A stretch of DNA of 64,000 nt. It comes from Streptomyces canus (GTDB taxonomy: Bacteria > Actinomycetota > Actinomycetes > Streptomycetales > Streptomycetaceae). The stretch lies in NCBI RefSeq assembly GCF_030815415.1, contig NZ_JAUSWW010000001.1, positions 3,658,001-3,722,000 of the forward strand, in the 5' to 3' direction. Below the pieces are notes generated by a model. That model ran no database searches. It was given only the letters and a program-made list of their open reading frames with translations, and had not been told where the DNA came from. Both the position numbers and the translations under genes were made by a program. Position 1 is the first letter of the stretch; every line of letters begins with the position of its first letter. Positions 8,242-16,942 of this stretch are shown here, one piece after another.

Positions 8242-10611
8242 GTGACCATCGCGCCAGTCGACCCGGCTTCAGTGACGCAGGCGGAGACCGACGGTCCCGG
8301 AACCGCGCTGCTGCGGACCCTGACCGAGCTGACCGCCGACCTCCCCGACGCCGACCCCGGACGGGTCGCCGCCGCCGCACTGCGCGGCCGGTCCGCCCGG
8401 GCCGACGAGTCGGAGCTGCGCGAGCTGGCGACCGAGGCGGCCGCGGGGCTGATCTCCGAGGACCCCGCCTACTCCCGGCTCGCCGCCCGGCTGCTGACGA
8501 TCAGCATCGCCGCCGAGGCCGCCTCGCAGGGCGTCACGACCTTCACCGAGTCGGTCGCGGTCGGCCACCGTGAGGGCCTGATCGCGGACCGCACGGCGGA
8601 GTTCGTCCGGGTGCACGCCGCAAGGCTCGACGCCCTGATCGACGCGCATGCCGACGACCGCTTCGGCTACTTCGGTCTGCGCACCCTGCACAGCCGTTAC
8701 CTCCTGAGGCACCCGATCACGCGCCAGGTCATCGAGACCCCCCAGCACTTCATGCTCCGGGTGGCGTCCGGCCTCGCCGAGGACGACACGGCCCGGGCCA
8801 TGGACGAAGTCGCCGCGCTCTACCGGCTCATGAGCCACCTCGACTACCTCCCCTCCTCCCCCACGCTCTTCAACTCCGGCACCCGGCACCCCCAGATGTC
8901 GTCCTGCTACCTCCTCGACTCCCCGCTGGACGAGCTGGACTCCATCTACGACCGCTACCACCAGGTCGCCCGTCTCTCGAAGCACGCCGGCGGCATCGGA
9001 CTGTCGTACTCCCGCATCCGCAGCCGCGGTTCGCTGATCCGCGGCACCAACGGGCACTCCAACGGCATCGTCCCGTTCCTGAAGACACTCGACGCCTCGG
9101 TCGCCGCCGTGAACCAGGGCGGCCGGCGCAAGGGCGCGGCCGCGGTCTACCTGGAGACCTGGCACTCCGACATCGAGGAGTTCCTGGAGCTGCGGGACAA
9201 CACCGGTGAGGACGCCCGGCGTACGCACAACCTGAACCTCGCGCACTGGATCCCGGACGAGTTCATGCGCCGGGTGAACGCCGACGGACAGTGGTCCCTG
9301 TTCTCCCCCGCCGACGTGCCCGAGCTGGTGGACCTGTGGGGCGCGGAGTTCGACGCGGCGTACCGCGAGGCGGAGGCGAAGGGCCTCGCCAAGAAGACCA
9401 TCCCGGCCCGTGACCTGTACGGCCGCATGATGCGCACCCTCGCGCAGACCGGTAACGGCTGGATGACCTTCAAGGACGCCGCCAACCGCACCGCCAACCA
9501 GACGGCCGAGGCGGGCAGCGTCGTCCACTCGTCCAACCTGTGCACGGAGATCCTGGAGGTGACCGACGACGGGGAGACGGCGGTCTGCAACCTCGGGTCC
9601 GTCAACCTCGGCGCGTTCGTGCTCGGCGACGACATCGACTGGGAGCGGCTGGACGAGACCGTCCGCACCGCCGTCACCTTCCTCGACCGGGTCGTCGACA
9701 TCAACTTCTACCCGACCGAGCAGGCGGGCCGCTCCAACGCCCGCTGGCGCCCGGTGGGCCTGGGTGCGATGGGCCTCCAGGACGTCTTCTTCAAGCTGCG
9801 GCTGCCCTTCGACTCCCCGCAGGCCAAGGCGCTCTCCACCCGGATCGCCGAGCGCATCATGCTCGCCGCGTACGAGGCCTCCGCCGACCTGGCCGAGCGC
9901 AACGGCCCGCTGCCGGCGTGGGAGCGGACCCGTACCGCGAAGGGTGTCCTGCACCCCGACCACTACGACGTGGAGCTCACCTGGCCGGAGCGCTGGGCGG
10001 CACTGCGGGAACGCATCGCGGCGGTCGGCATGCGCAACTCGCTCCTGCTGGCGATCGCCCCCACGGCCACCATCGCGTCCATCGCGGGGGTGTACGAGTG
10101 CATCGAGCCCCAGGTCTCGAACCTCTTCAAGCGCGAGACACTGTCCGGTGAGTTCCTCCAGGTCAACTCCTACCTGGTGGCCGAGTTGAAGAAGCTCGGC
10201 GTCTGGGACGCGCAGACCCGGGAGGCGCTGCGCGAGGCCAACGGCTCGGTGCAGGGCTTCACCTGGGTGCCGCAGGACGTCCGCGACCTGTACCGCACGG
10301 CGTGGGAGATCCCGCAGCGCGGCCTGATCGACATGGCGGCGGACCGGACCCCGTTCCTCGACCAGTCGCAGTCCCTGAACCTGTTCCTGGAGACGCCGAC
10401 CATCGGCAAGCTCTCCTCGATGTACGCGTACGCCTGGAAGCAGGGCCTGAAGACGACGTACTACCTGCGCTCGCGCCCGGCGACGAGGATCGCCCGCGCG
10501 GCCCAGGCGCAGGCCCAGCCCGAGAAGACCGTCCCCGTCCAGCAGGTGACCTCCGAAGAGGCCCTCGCCTGCTCCCTGGAAAACCCCGAGTCCTGCGAGG
10601 CCTGCCAGTAA
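8242..10611 (+). CDS. nrdA: Class Ia ribonucleoside-diphosphate reductase, alpha subunit
   Basis: 789 aa from GTG 8242, following a GAGGGAG-type site; the frame is open to 8104, but that is riboswitch leader. Catalytic residues are visible: the active-site loop NLCTEILE (Asn, Cys, Glu), PTATIASIAGVYECIEPQVS, and the C-terminal redox pair CEAC (C785, C788) at the very end. The role is reduction of NDPs to dNDPs together with NrdB. It is cotranscribed with nrdB (56-base gap) under the B12 riboswitch and NrdR-like boxes, so it should be active when B12 is scarce. Confidence 0.96.
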   Translation: MTIAPVDPASVTQAETDGPGTALLRTLTELTADLPDADPGRVAAAALRGRSARADESELRELATEAAAGLISEDPAYSRLAARLLTISIAAEAASQGVTTFTESVAVGHREGLIADRTAEFVRVHAARLDALIDAHADDRFGYFGLRTLHSRYLLRHPITRQVIETPQHFMLRVASGLAEDDTARAMDEVAALYRLMSHLDYLPSSPTLFNSGTRHPQMSSCYLLDSPLDELDSIYDRYHQVARLSKHAGGIGLSYSRIRSRGSLIRGTNGHSNGIVPFLKTLDASVAAVNQGGRRKGAAAVYLETWHSDIEEFLELRDNTGEDARRTHNLNLAHWIPDEFMRRVNADGQWSLFSPADVPELVDLWGAEFDAAYREAEAKGLAKKTIPARDLYGRMMRTLAQTGNGWMTFKDAANRTANQTAEAGSVVHSSNLCTEILEVTDDGETAVCNLGSVNLGAFVLGDDIDWERLDETVRTAVTFLDRVVDINFYPTEQAGRSNARWRPVGLGAMGLQDVFFKLRLPFDSPQAKALSTRIAERIMLAAYEASADLAERNGPLPAWERTRTAKGVLHPDHYDVELTWPERWAALRERIAAVGMRNSLLLAIAPTATIASIAGVYECIEPQVSNLFKRETLSGEFLQVNSYLVAELKKLGVWDAQTREALREANGSVQGFTWVPQDVRDLYRTAWEIPQRGLIDMAADRTPFLDQSQSLNLFLETPTIGKLSSMYAYAWKQGLKTTYYLRSRPATRIARAAQAQAQPEKTVPVQQVTSEEALACSLENPESCEACQ

Positions 10612-10640
10612 TTCCCGCCCGCCACCCGACCACCACCCCT

Positions 10641-10661
10641 GGAGGACGGCGCTCCGCGCCG
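10641..10661 (+). promoter_or_regulatory. nrdB ribosome site separated from ATG by a hairpin
   Basis: GGAGGA (10641-10646) lies 21 bases before the nrdB ATG, too far for normal use. CGGCGC (10647-10652) pairs with GCGCCG (10656-10661) around TCC, and folding this stem would leave about six bases between the site and the ATG. The hairpin may therefore bring the two together. Confidence 0.5.
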
Positions 10662-10667
10662 GCTGTT

Positions 10668-11675
10668 ATGACTGACCAGAACCTGCTCGACCCCGGCTTC
10701 GAGCTGACTCTGCGCCCCATGCGCTACCCGGACTTCTACGAGCGCTACCGGGACGCCATCAAGAACACCTGGACCGTCGAGGAGGTCGACCTCCACTCGG
10801 ACGTCGCCGACCTGGCGAAGCTGTCCGAGGGCGAACAGCACATGATCGGCCGCCTGGTGGCCTTCTTCGCGACGGGTGACTCGATCGTCGCGAACAACCT
10901 GGTCCTGACCCTCTACAAGCACATCAACTCCCCGGAGGCGCGCCTGTATCTGTCGCGCCAGCTCTTCGAGGAGGCCGTGCACGTCCAGTTCTATCTGACC
11001 CTTCTGGACACCTACCTCCCCGACCCGGAGGACCGTGCGGCCGCCTTCGACGCGGTGGAGAACATCCCCTCCATCCGTGAGAAGGCCGAGTTCTGCTTCA
11101 AGTGGATGGACTCGGTCGAGAAGCTGGACCGCCTGGAGACGAAGGCCGACCGCCGCCGCTTCCTTCTCAACCTGATCTGCTTCGCCGCGTGCATCGAGGG
11201 CCTGTTCTTCTACGGCGCCTTCGCCTACGTCTACTGGTTCCGCAGCCGCGGCCTGCTGCACGGCCTCGCCACCGGCACCAACTGGGTGTTCCGGGACGAG
11301 ACCATGCACATGTCCTTCGCGTTCGAGGTCGTCGACACCGTCCGCAAGGAGGAGCCGGAGCTCTTCGACGACCAGCTCAGGGACCAGGTCGTCGACATGC
11401 TGAAGGAGGCCGTCGAGGCCGAGCTCCAGTTCGGGCGCGACCTGTGCGGTGACGGCCTGCCGGGCATGAACACCGAGTCGATGCGCCAGTACCTCGAGTG
11501 CGTCGCCGACCAGCGCCTCACCCGCCTCGGCTTCGCCCCGGTCTACGGCTCCGAGAACCCCTTCTCCTTCATGGAGCTCCAGGGCGTCCAGGAGCTGACC
11601 AACTTCTTCGAGCGCCGTCCGTCCGCGTACCAGGTCGCCGTGGAGGGCACGGTCGACCTGGACGAGGACTTCTGA
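10668..11675 (+). CDS. nrdB: Class Ia ribonucleoside-diphosphate reductase, beta subunit
   Basis: 335 aa, usual NrdB size. It carries the di-iron/tyrosyl radical subunit pattern: EEAVHVQFYLTLLDTYLP (first Glu/His iron ligands), a helix with FAACIEGLFFYGAFAYVYWF, then RDETMHMSFAFEVVDT (Glu...His second ligands). It generates the radical used by NrdA. Translation probably starts at ATG 10668 (MTDQNLLDPGFELTLRPM) with help from the SD-hairpin arrangement upstream. In S. coelicolor the operon continues to nrdS; here other genes intervene. Confidence 0.95.
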   Translation: MTDQNLLDPGFELTLRPMRYPDFYERYRDAIKNTWTVEEVDLHSDVADLAKLSEGEQHMIGRLVAFFATGDSIVANNLVLTLYKHINSPEARLYLSRQLFEEAVHVQFYLTLLDTYLPDPEDRAAAFDAVENIPSIREKAEFCFKWMDSVEKLDRLETKADRRRFLLNLICFAACIEGLFFYGAFAYVYWFRSRGLLHGLATGTNWVFRDETMHMSFAFEVVDTVRKEEPELFDDQLRDQVVDMLKEAVEAELQFGRDLCGDGLPGMNTESMRQYLECVADQRLTRLGFAPVYGSENPFSFMELQGVQELTNFFERRPSAYQVAVEGTVDLDEDF

Positions 11676-11688
11676 CCGAGGATCGTGG

Positions 11689-11730
11689 ATCCCTCCTCGC
11701 CGCTGTTACGTCACAACGGTGAGGAGGGAT
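11689..11730 (+). terminator. Long hairpin after nrdB that also covers the next gene's RBS
   Basis: ATCCCTCCTCGCCG (11689-11702) pairs with CGGTGAGGAGGGAT (11717-11730) with one G-T-type mismatch around a 14-base loop. It starts 13 bases after the nrdB stop. Its 3' arm contains GAGGAGG (11721-11727), the ribosome binding site of the gene at 11736. It may end nrdAB transcription, mask that site, or both. Confidence 0.6.
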
Positions 11731-11735
11731 TCTTC

Positions 11736-12161
11736 ATGCGCCGTATCGCGACTCTCGCGGTCACAGTCCTGCTGCTGGCCGGGTGCGGAACCCAGACCGG
11801 CGGCGACCGAGGTGACAGCGGTGACTCCGTGTCGCCGTCGCCTTCGGGCTGTACGTCCGTACCGGAACTCCACGCCGCCGACAATGGCCGCACGGTCTGC
11901 CTGGCGGTGGGCGGCACGCTCCGGGTCGCCCTGGACGGGGCGAAGAACCGGCCGTGGACACCGGTCACCGCCGAGGGCAGCGGGCTGAAAGCCGCCAACA
12001 GCGGCATCGTCCTGCTGCCGGGCGACGCGAACGCGGCGTTCGAAGCGGTCTCGGCGGGCCGCACGAAGCTCAGCTCCTCGCGACCGCTGTGCGCCGCCGA
12101 GACCGGCAAGGTGTCCTGCAAGGGCCTTCAGGACTGGTCGGTCACCGTGGTGATCACTTGA
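11736..12161 (+). CDS. Small secreted lipoprotein, function unknown
   Basis: 141 aa. Residues 1-17 form a short basic-hydrophobic signal ending in the lipobox LLAG followed by C17, then a Gly/Asp/Ser-rich linker. The mature region has three further cysteines (SGCTS, PLCAA, VSCKG) and small beta-like segments, with no catalytic motif. I do not recognise the family with confidence. The ATG follows GAGGAGG at eight bases. The 3' end overlaps the convergent gene at 12154 by eight bases. Together with the next two genes it interrupts the expected nrdB-nrdS adjacency, suggesting accessory origin. Confidence 0.75.
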   Translation: MRRIATLAVTVLLLAGCGTQTGGDRGDSGDSVSPSPSGCTSVPELHAADNGRTVCLAVGGTLRVALDGAKNRPWTPVTAEGSGLKAANSGIVLLPGDANAAFEAVSAGRTKLSSSRPLCAAETGKVSCKGLQDWSVTVVIT

Positions 12162-12930
12162 GCGTGACCGCGTCCCCCACCGACACGACACGTGCGGTCG
12201 TCGTCGTGCCGGGGAAGTACCAGCGCCAGCTGCCGGCCGAGGTGACGGTGACCTTGGTGCTCAGCTTTCCGGCGTCGCCCGTCTTCACGGTCCTGACCGT
12301 GCTGTAGTGGGCGGCGCCGGCCGGGCGGTACTGGAGCTTGACCTCCTGGCCGGTGAAGCCGTGGTACTTGAGGTCCTCCCAGTCGGCCCGGGAGAGCTTG
12401 CCGTTGATGGTGAGCTTCGCGCCCTTGGCGACCGGCTCGGGGGTGGCGTCGGTCGTGAGCTTGGAGGCGCGCTTGACCTTGTACTGGGCGATGTCGTCCG
12501 AGATCCAGTAGTCGCCGTCGTTCGCCTTGACGGTGGCGTCGACCCGCCAGACGCCGGCGACCTTGTTGCTGTCGATGTCGTCACTGTCGGCGATCCAGCC
12601 GGGGTCGATCGTGACCGTACCCGTGCACACCGACGTCGTCGAACTCTTCTTCACGCAGGACGAGTCGCCGTCCCAGGTCGCGAAGCCGTAGCCGTTGGTC
12701 TTGTTGAACGTGAAGAGATCCGTGATCTTCTTGACGCCCGAGTCGTCCTTGATGGTGATCGCGACCGGGTACTTGACGGTCTTCGCCGTGCCGACGATGA
12801 CGTTGCCGCCGCCATTGACGACCGTCTTCGTGACCCGGATGTCGCCCTTCCCCTCGGCGTGCGCCCCCGTGGCCGTGAGCAGTACGAGCGCTGCCGTCCC
12901 GCCTGCCACGGCCCATGTTCTGTGTCTCAT
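12154..12930 (-). CDS. Secreted beta-rich protein, function unknown
   Basis: 258 aa. A clear Sec signal peptide occupies residues 1-25 with likely cleavage after AHA. The mature protein is rich in Asp, Lys, Thr and Val, has two Cys in SSCVKK/TSVCTG, and ends in an Ig-like stretch (GSWRWYFPGTTTTARVVS) seen in secreted actinobacterial proteins. No enzyme signature is visible; a calcium-binding or adhesive role is possible but not shown. It is convergent with, and overlaps by eight bases, the lipoprotein gene, with no terminator between them. Confidence 0.75.
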   Translation of the reverse strand: MRHRTWAVAGGTAALVLLTATGAHAEGKGDIRVTKTVVNGGGNVIVGTAKTVKYPVAITIKDDSGVKKITDLFTFNKTNGYGFATWDGDSSCVKKSSTTSVCTGTVTIDPGWIADSDDIDSNKVAGVWRVDATVKANDGDYWISDDIAQYKVKRASKLTTDATPEPVAKGAKLTINGKLSRADWEDLKYHGFTGQEVKLQYRPAGAAHYSTVRTVKTGDAGKLSTKVTVTSAGSWRWYFPGTTTTARVVSVGDAVTLK

Positions 12931-12957
12931 GATCCTCCCCTGTCGGTGCAGGAGAGG

Positions 12958-13131
12958 TTAGACGGTGCGAGCCAGCCGCCGTGAGGTGCCCCTGTGCTGC
13001 TGGGCTGCCTTGATCTGGCGGTCCATGCGGCGGTCGCGGACGATGCCGATCACGGCGGGGGTGACCAGCAGGACCAGGATTCCGAGAACGATGAGCATTC
13101 CGATCAGTCCCTCTGTCTGTGCGGTAGTCAT
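12958..13131 (-). CDS. 57-aa single-pass membrane protein
   Basis: Starts at MTTAQTEGLIGMLIVLG (ATG 13129-13131). One strong hydrophobic helix spans about residues 8-30 and is followed by a very basic cytoplasmic tail (RDRRMDRQIKAAQQHRG). The function is unknown; the layout resembles small Streptomyces membrane proteins of regulatory or stress type. It is divergent from the nrdS-like gene at 13224 with a 92-base shared promoter region. A longer start at 13203 would run into that region and is less likely. Confidence 0.6.
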   Translation of the reverse strand: MTTAQTEGLIGMLIVLGILVLLVTPAVIGIVRDRRMDRQIKAAQQHRGTSRRLARTV

Positions 13132-13223
13132 GACACCACTGTCGCGCCGGACACTCCTTACCAACAGTGGCAGGACTGCCGTACAACCTCGATTTACTGC
13201 CACTTCCGAGGCATACTGACACC

Positions 13224-14189
13224 ATGCTGAAAAACGTGGCGGCCGTACTGCTCGACGGCGTGCACCCCTTCGAACTCGGGGTGATCTGCGAAGTGTTCGG
13301 CATCGACCGCAGCGACGAGGGCCTGCCGACGTACGACTTCGCGGTCGCCTCGGCGGAGGGTCCTTCGCTGACCACGCATGTCGGCGGCCTCACCGTGGGC
13401 ACGCCGTACGGCCTCGAGCGGCTGGAGGAGGCCGACCTGATCGCGGTCCCCGCGGGGGCGGACTATGTCGTGCGCGACTATCCGCCCGAGCTGCTCGACG
13501 CGCTCAGGAGGGCCGTCGACCGGGGCGCCCGGGTACTCAGCGTCTGCTCCGGCGTCTTCGTGCTCGGCGCCGCCGGTCTCCTCGACGGGCGGCGCTGCAG
13601 TGTGCACTGGCGGCAGGCGGACGAGCTCGCCGTACGCAACCCGCGGGCGGTCATCGAGCCCGATGTCCTGTACGTCGACGAGGACCCGGTGATCACCTCC
13701 GCCGGTACCGCCGCCGGCATCGACGCCTGTCTGCACATCGTGCGCAAGGAACAGGGACCCGAGGTCGCCAACAAGATCGCCCGGCGCATGGTCGTACCCC
13801 CGCACCGGGACGGCGGACAGGCGCAGTACATCGAGCGGCCCCTGCCGAAGAACTCGTGCGACACCGTCGGAGAGGTGCTGGTGTGGATGGAGCACCACCT
13901 CGACGAGGACGTCACCGTCGAGCAGCTCGCCGACCGCGCCCACATGTCCCCGCGCACCTTCGCCCGCCGCTTCCAGCAGGAGACGGGCACCACTCCCTAC
14001 CGCTGGATCCTGCGCCAGCGCGTGCTGCTGGCCCAGCACTTGCTGGAGGCGACCGACGAGACGGTGGACGCGGTCGCGGGCCGAACCGGGTTCGGCACCG
14101 CGGCCGCACTGCGCCACCAGTTCGTCCGGGCGCTGGGGACCACCCCGAACGCCTACCGAAGGGCGTTCAGGGGGCCGGAAGCGGCCTGA
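13224..14189 (+). CDS. nrdS: GlxA/FtrA-type regulator: DJ-1/PfpI domain plus AraC HTH, probable NrdS
   Basis: 321 aa. Residues about 3-165 form a DJ-1/PfpI (GATase-like) domain with the conserved cysteine in SVCSGVFVLGAAGLLDG. Residues about 215-315 form an AraC-type double HTH (VEQLADRAHMSPRTFARRF and FGTAAALRHQFVRALGTTPN). Known: S. coelicolor nrdS is an AraC-like gene at the end of nrdABS, adjacent to the CYP170A1/epi-isozizaene synthase pair. This gene sits directly next to that pair, so nrdS orthology is likely, although here it is 1.5 kb from nrdB. Its target is unknown. Confidence 0.8.
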   Translation: MLKNVAAVLLDGVHPFELGVICEVFGIDRSDEGLPTYDFAVASAEGPSLTTHVGGLTVGTPYGLERLEEADLIAVPAGADYVVRDYPPELLDALRRAVDRGARVLSVCSGVFVLGAAGLLDGRRCSVHWRQADELAVRNPRAVIEPDVLYVDEDPVITSAGTAAGIDACLHIVRKEQGPEVANKIARRMVVPPHRDGGQAQYIERPLPKNSCDTVGEVLVWMEHHLDEDVTVEQLADRAHMSPRTFARRFQQETGTTPYRWILRQRVLLAQHLLEATDETVDAVAGRTGFGTAAALRHQFVRALGTTPNAYRRAFRGPEAA

Positions 14190-14193
14190 GCGG

Positions 14194-15570
14194 TCACCTC
14201 GCGAGGGGCCGCAGCAGCAGCTTGTGCGGACGCAGCGTGATGCCCACCCGCGTCCCGTCGTCGGAACCCGACACCTGCTCGAAGCGGTACTTCGTCGCGA
14301 CCGCCGCCGTGATCAGTGACAGCTGCGCCATGGAGAAGTGGTCGCTTGGGCACTTGCGGTTGCCCACGCTGAACGGGCTCATGGCGTATTTCGGCACTTC
14401 CTTGACCCGCTCGGGAAGCCAGCGGTCGGGGTCGAACTCCAGGTTGCCCTTGTACGACTTCGCATCGCGCTGGATCGCGTACGGGCTGTAGACGATGTCG
14501 GCACCGGCCGGAATGCGATACCCGCCGAGTTCCGTGTCGGCGACCGCCCGGCGCGTCAATATCCACACGGCGGGGCGCAAACGCATGGCCTCGACGACGA
14601 CATTGTTCGTGTGGGTCAGCGCCCGGACATCCTCGAATGCGACAGGACGGCCGCCCGTTACGGATTGCACCTCCTCGCACACCCTGTCCGCGTGTTCCGG
14701 GTGTTCCGCGAGCACTTGGAGCAGCCACATGATCGTGGAGGCCACTGTTTCGCTGCCCGGGGTGAGTATGGCGACCACCTGGTCGTGGATCTCCTGTTCC
14801 CCGATGGGGTCGCCATTGTCGTCCTTCGCCTCCAGCAATGCCGTCAGCAAATCGTCCGGCTTTTGACCAGATGTGCGGCGCTCGGCGACGATCTCGTCGA
14901 CCACCAGATGCAAATCGGCCAGGGCCGCGTTGAATTTGCGGTTGGGCGGCAGGGGGAGGTTGTACAGCGGTCCGAGCGGGACGACCATCCGCCGGTACAT
15001 GCCCCGGAAGACGGTGGCGAGCGCGACGCACAGCCGCTCGGCCCGCTCGTCCATGAAGTCGCCGCGCAGCAGACAGCGGGCCGCGATGCGCACGGCCACC
15101 CGGAAGGACTCGGAGGTGCAGTCGATGGTCTCCCCGGGCTGCCAGCGCGTCGTCAGCGCGTGCGCCTCCTCCTCCATGATCGGCCCGTATCCGGGGATCG
15201 CGTCGAGCCGGAAGGCGGGCTGGATGGTGCGCCGCTGCCGCCGGTGCCGCGGACCGTTGGCGGTGGCCACGCCCTCTTTGCCGAGCAGGCCCTCCAGGGA
15301 CTGCCACAGCGGCCCGTCGATGACGTAGTCGGGGTTGAGTGCCATGGCCCCGGTGAGGGCCGGCGTGGTGACGGCGTACACCGTCTTGGGTCCGAGCTTG
15401 AGGCGCACGACATCGCCGTGGTCGCGCAGCTGGGACATGAAGGCCAGCGGATCCCGCAGCAGTTTCAGCCCGTGCCCGAGGACCGGGACGGCCCCTCCCG
15501 CGAGGACCGGTTCAAGGGGCCCGGGCCCCGGTGTCACCGGGGCTTCGGGCTTCACAGACTCGACGGTCAT
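14194..15570 (-). CDS. Cytochrome P450 CYP170A1-type, albaflavenone synthase
   Basis: 458 aa. P450 hallmarks: I-helix segment PGSETVASTIMW (271-282), ExxR E327-R330, and heme-binding FSVGNRKCPSDHF with C407. Known: CYP170A1 oxidises epi-isozizaene through the albaflavenols to albaflavenone, and also has a second, terpene-synthase activity making farnesenes, linked to a DDxxD-like motif. Here D250-D251-N-G-D254 and D345-T-E347 correspond. The start overlaps the terpene synthase stop as ATGA, so the two are translationally coupled. Confidence 0.94.
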   Translation of the reverse strand: MTVESVKPEAPVTPGPGPLEPVLAGGAVPVLGHGLKLLRDPLAFMSQLRDHGDVVRLKLGPKTVYAVTTPALTGAMALNPDYVIDGPLWQSLEGLLGKEGVATANGPRHRRQRRTIQPAFRLDAIPGYGPIMEEEAHALTTRWQPGETIDCTSESFRVAVRIAARCLLRGDFMDERAERLCVALATVFRGMYRRMVVPLGPLYNLPLPPNRKFNAALADLHLVVDEIVAERRTSGQKPDDLLTALLEAKDDNGDPIGEQEIHDQVVAILTPGSETVASTIMWLLQVLAEHPEHADRVCEEVQSVTGGRPVAFEDVRALTHTNNVVVEAMRLRPAVWILTRRAVADTELGGYRIPAGADIVYSPYAIQRDAKSYKGNLEFDPDRWLPERVKEVPKYAMSPFSVGNRKCPSDHFSMAQLSLITAAVATKYRFEQVSGSDDGTRVGITLRPHKLLLRPLAR

Positions 15571-16652
15571 TTCTCACCTGCCGCTTCGTTGTTGACGTAC
15601 GGGGGTGTGGACCGGTCGTCCCAGCTGTCGACCATGTAGCGGCCGGACTCGTGGTGGAACCAGTAGACGGTGCTGAACCAGTTGCGCATATTGCCGACGC
15701 AGGCCCGTACGGTGGCGCTCAGGTCTTTTCCGCGCAGGGTTCCGTCGTCGAGCGACGCGGCGAACCGCAGGGCTGCTTTCTCGGCGACAAGGAATTCACT
15801 GACGCATTCCTCGACCCGTCGCCGGACTTCCCTTATGGCCTCCTCGAGCGTCAGCCCCTCGTGTTTGATGAAGCTGATCCCGAGATTATGGACCTCGTCG
15901 CCCGCTATTTCCTTCGGCAGCGAACAGAGGTCGTTGTACCAGGCGGCGAATTCCTGGCTCAGGAGTGCCGCCCGCCGATATGCCGGGTGTTTCCTCACCC
16001 GGTCCGGGAGTTCCCGGCCCGCGCTCGGCTCCAGCAGATCGGTCCAGATCCAGTGCGCGAAAGTGAGGCGTCGCAGCGCGAGGTATTCCTCGACGGTCGG
16101 CACCACACCTTCCGTGCGGTTGCGGAATTCCCGGTCGTACGCCTCGATCACCGAGTGGAAGTGCCGGGCGAACCGTGCGTTCCATGTGCCGGGCAGGAAC
16201 GCGTACAGCCGCACCATGGTGTCGGCGAACGCGGCGACCAGGGGATCCTCGTGATGCAGGTGCTCCCCGGGGGAGTCGAGTGCCGCGTGCAGCCGGTGCT
16301 TGAGCCGCCGCCAGGCACCGCGCCGGCGGTGGACGATGTCGCGGTCGTGCCGGTCGTCCCAGACGAAGAACCACGCGCTGTAGTCCGCTATCGCCTGGAG
16401 GACCTCGTCGGGGGCGCCCAGGTAGTAGCCCGCCATGAGGTCCGTGTAGCAAAGACCGTCGGCATATTCCTCCACCTTGTCCGCCGGCATGAGCCGCTTT
16501 TCCAGCAGCCAGGTGCGTGTCTTCTCCTGGAGCTGGGGCCAATACGAGTGGAGTTGCCGGGGAAACGCCGCCTCGATCATCGGGAGAGAGAGCGACGGCG
16601 GGACCGCGATCGCTGTCGGTGTCGCTGTGGTGCCGTGTGAGAAAGCATGCAC
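15567..16652 (-). CDS. cyc1: Epi-isozizaene synthase (class I sesquiterpene cyclase)
   Basis: 361 aa, the same length as the S. coelicolor enzyme. The Asp-rich motif is D99-D-R-H-D103; the second metal motif is N240-D-L-C-S244-L-P-K-E248. Aromatic active-site lining residues appear in YSAWFFVWDD. It cyclises farnesyl diphosphate to epi-isozizaene with three magnesium ions. It is first in a two-gene operon with the P450 that completes albaflavenone synthesis. Overall sequence agreement with the known enzyme, as recalled, is very high. Confidence 0.95.
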   Translation of the reverse strand: MHAFSHGTTATPTAIAVPPSLSLPMIEAAFPRQLHSYWPQLQEKTRTWLLEKRLMPADKVEEYADGLCYTDLMAGYYLGAPDEVLQAIADYSAWFFVWDDRHDRDIVHRRRGAWRRLKHRLHAALDSPGEHLHHEDPLVAAFADTMVRLYAFLPGTWNARFARHFHSVIEAYDREFRNRTEGVVPTVEEYLALRRLTFAHWIWTDLLEPSAGRELPDRVRKHPAYRRAALLSQEFAAWYNDLCSLPKEIAGDEVHNLGISFIKHEGLTLEEAIREVRRRVEECVSEFLVAEKAALRFAASLDDGTLRGKDLSATVRACVGNMRNWFSTVYWFHHESGRYMVDSWDDRSTPPYVNNEAAGEK

Positions 16653-16942
16653 GAACTAACCCCTCTCAGCCGTCAGTTACGCGCGCCCCTCCCGCAGTGC
16701 CGGGCGTGCGCCGTTGCGTATCCCCGCACTTCCCATTCAGCACCACAACTGACCGATCTGGGAACGCATTTGCACCATTCACTACCCCACAGTGCCGAGA
16801 ATCCCCCCTTGTGTGACTCAATCTGGACCGCTAAGGGAGCACATCCGATCGAACGTGCGACGGACAGACGAACGGCGCCTGGTCAGCGAGGGAAACCTGA
16901 ACAGACGCCGTGCGCAAGGGACTTGAGTGATCCCGAGAGGTC
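16653..16942. other. Noncoding gap between terpene operon and def
   Basis: About 290 bases upstream of the epi-isozizaene synthase gene. It should hold that operon's promoter. I see no convincing -10/-35 pair, no clear operator, no RNA gene and no convincing small ORF. Confidence 0.5.
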
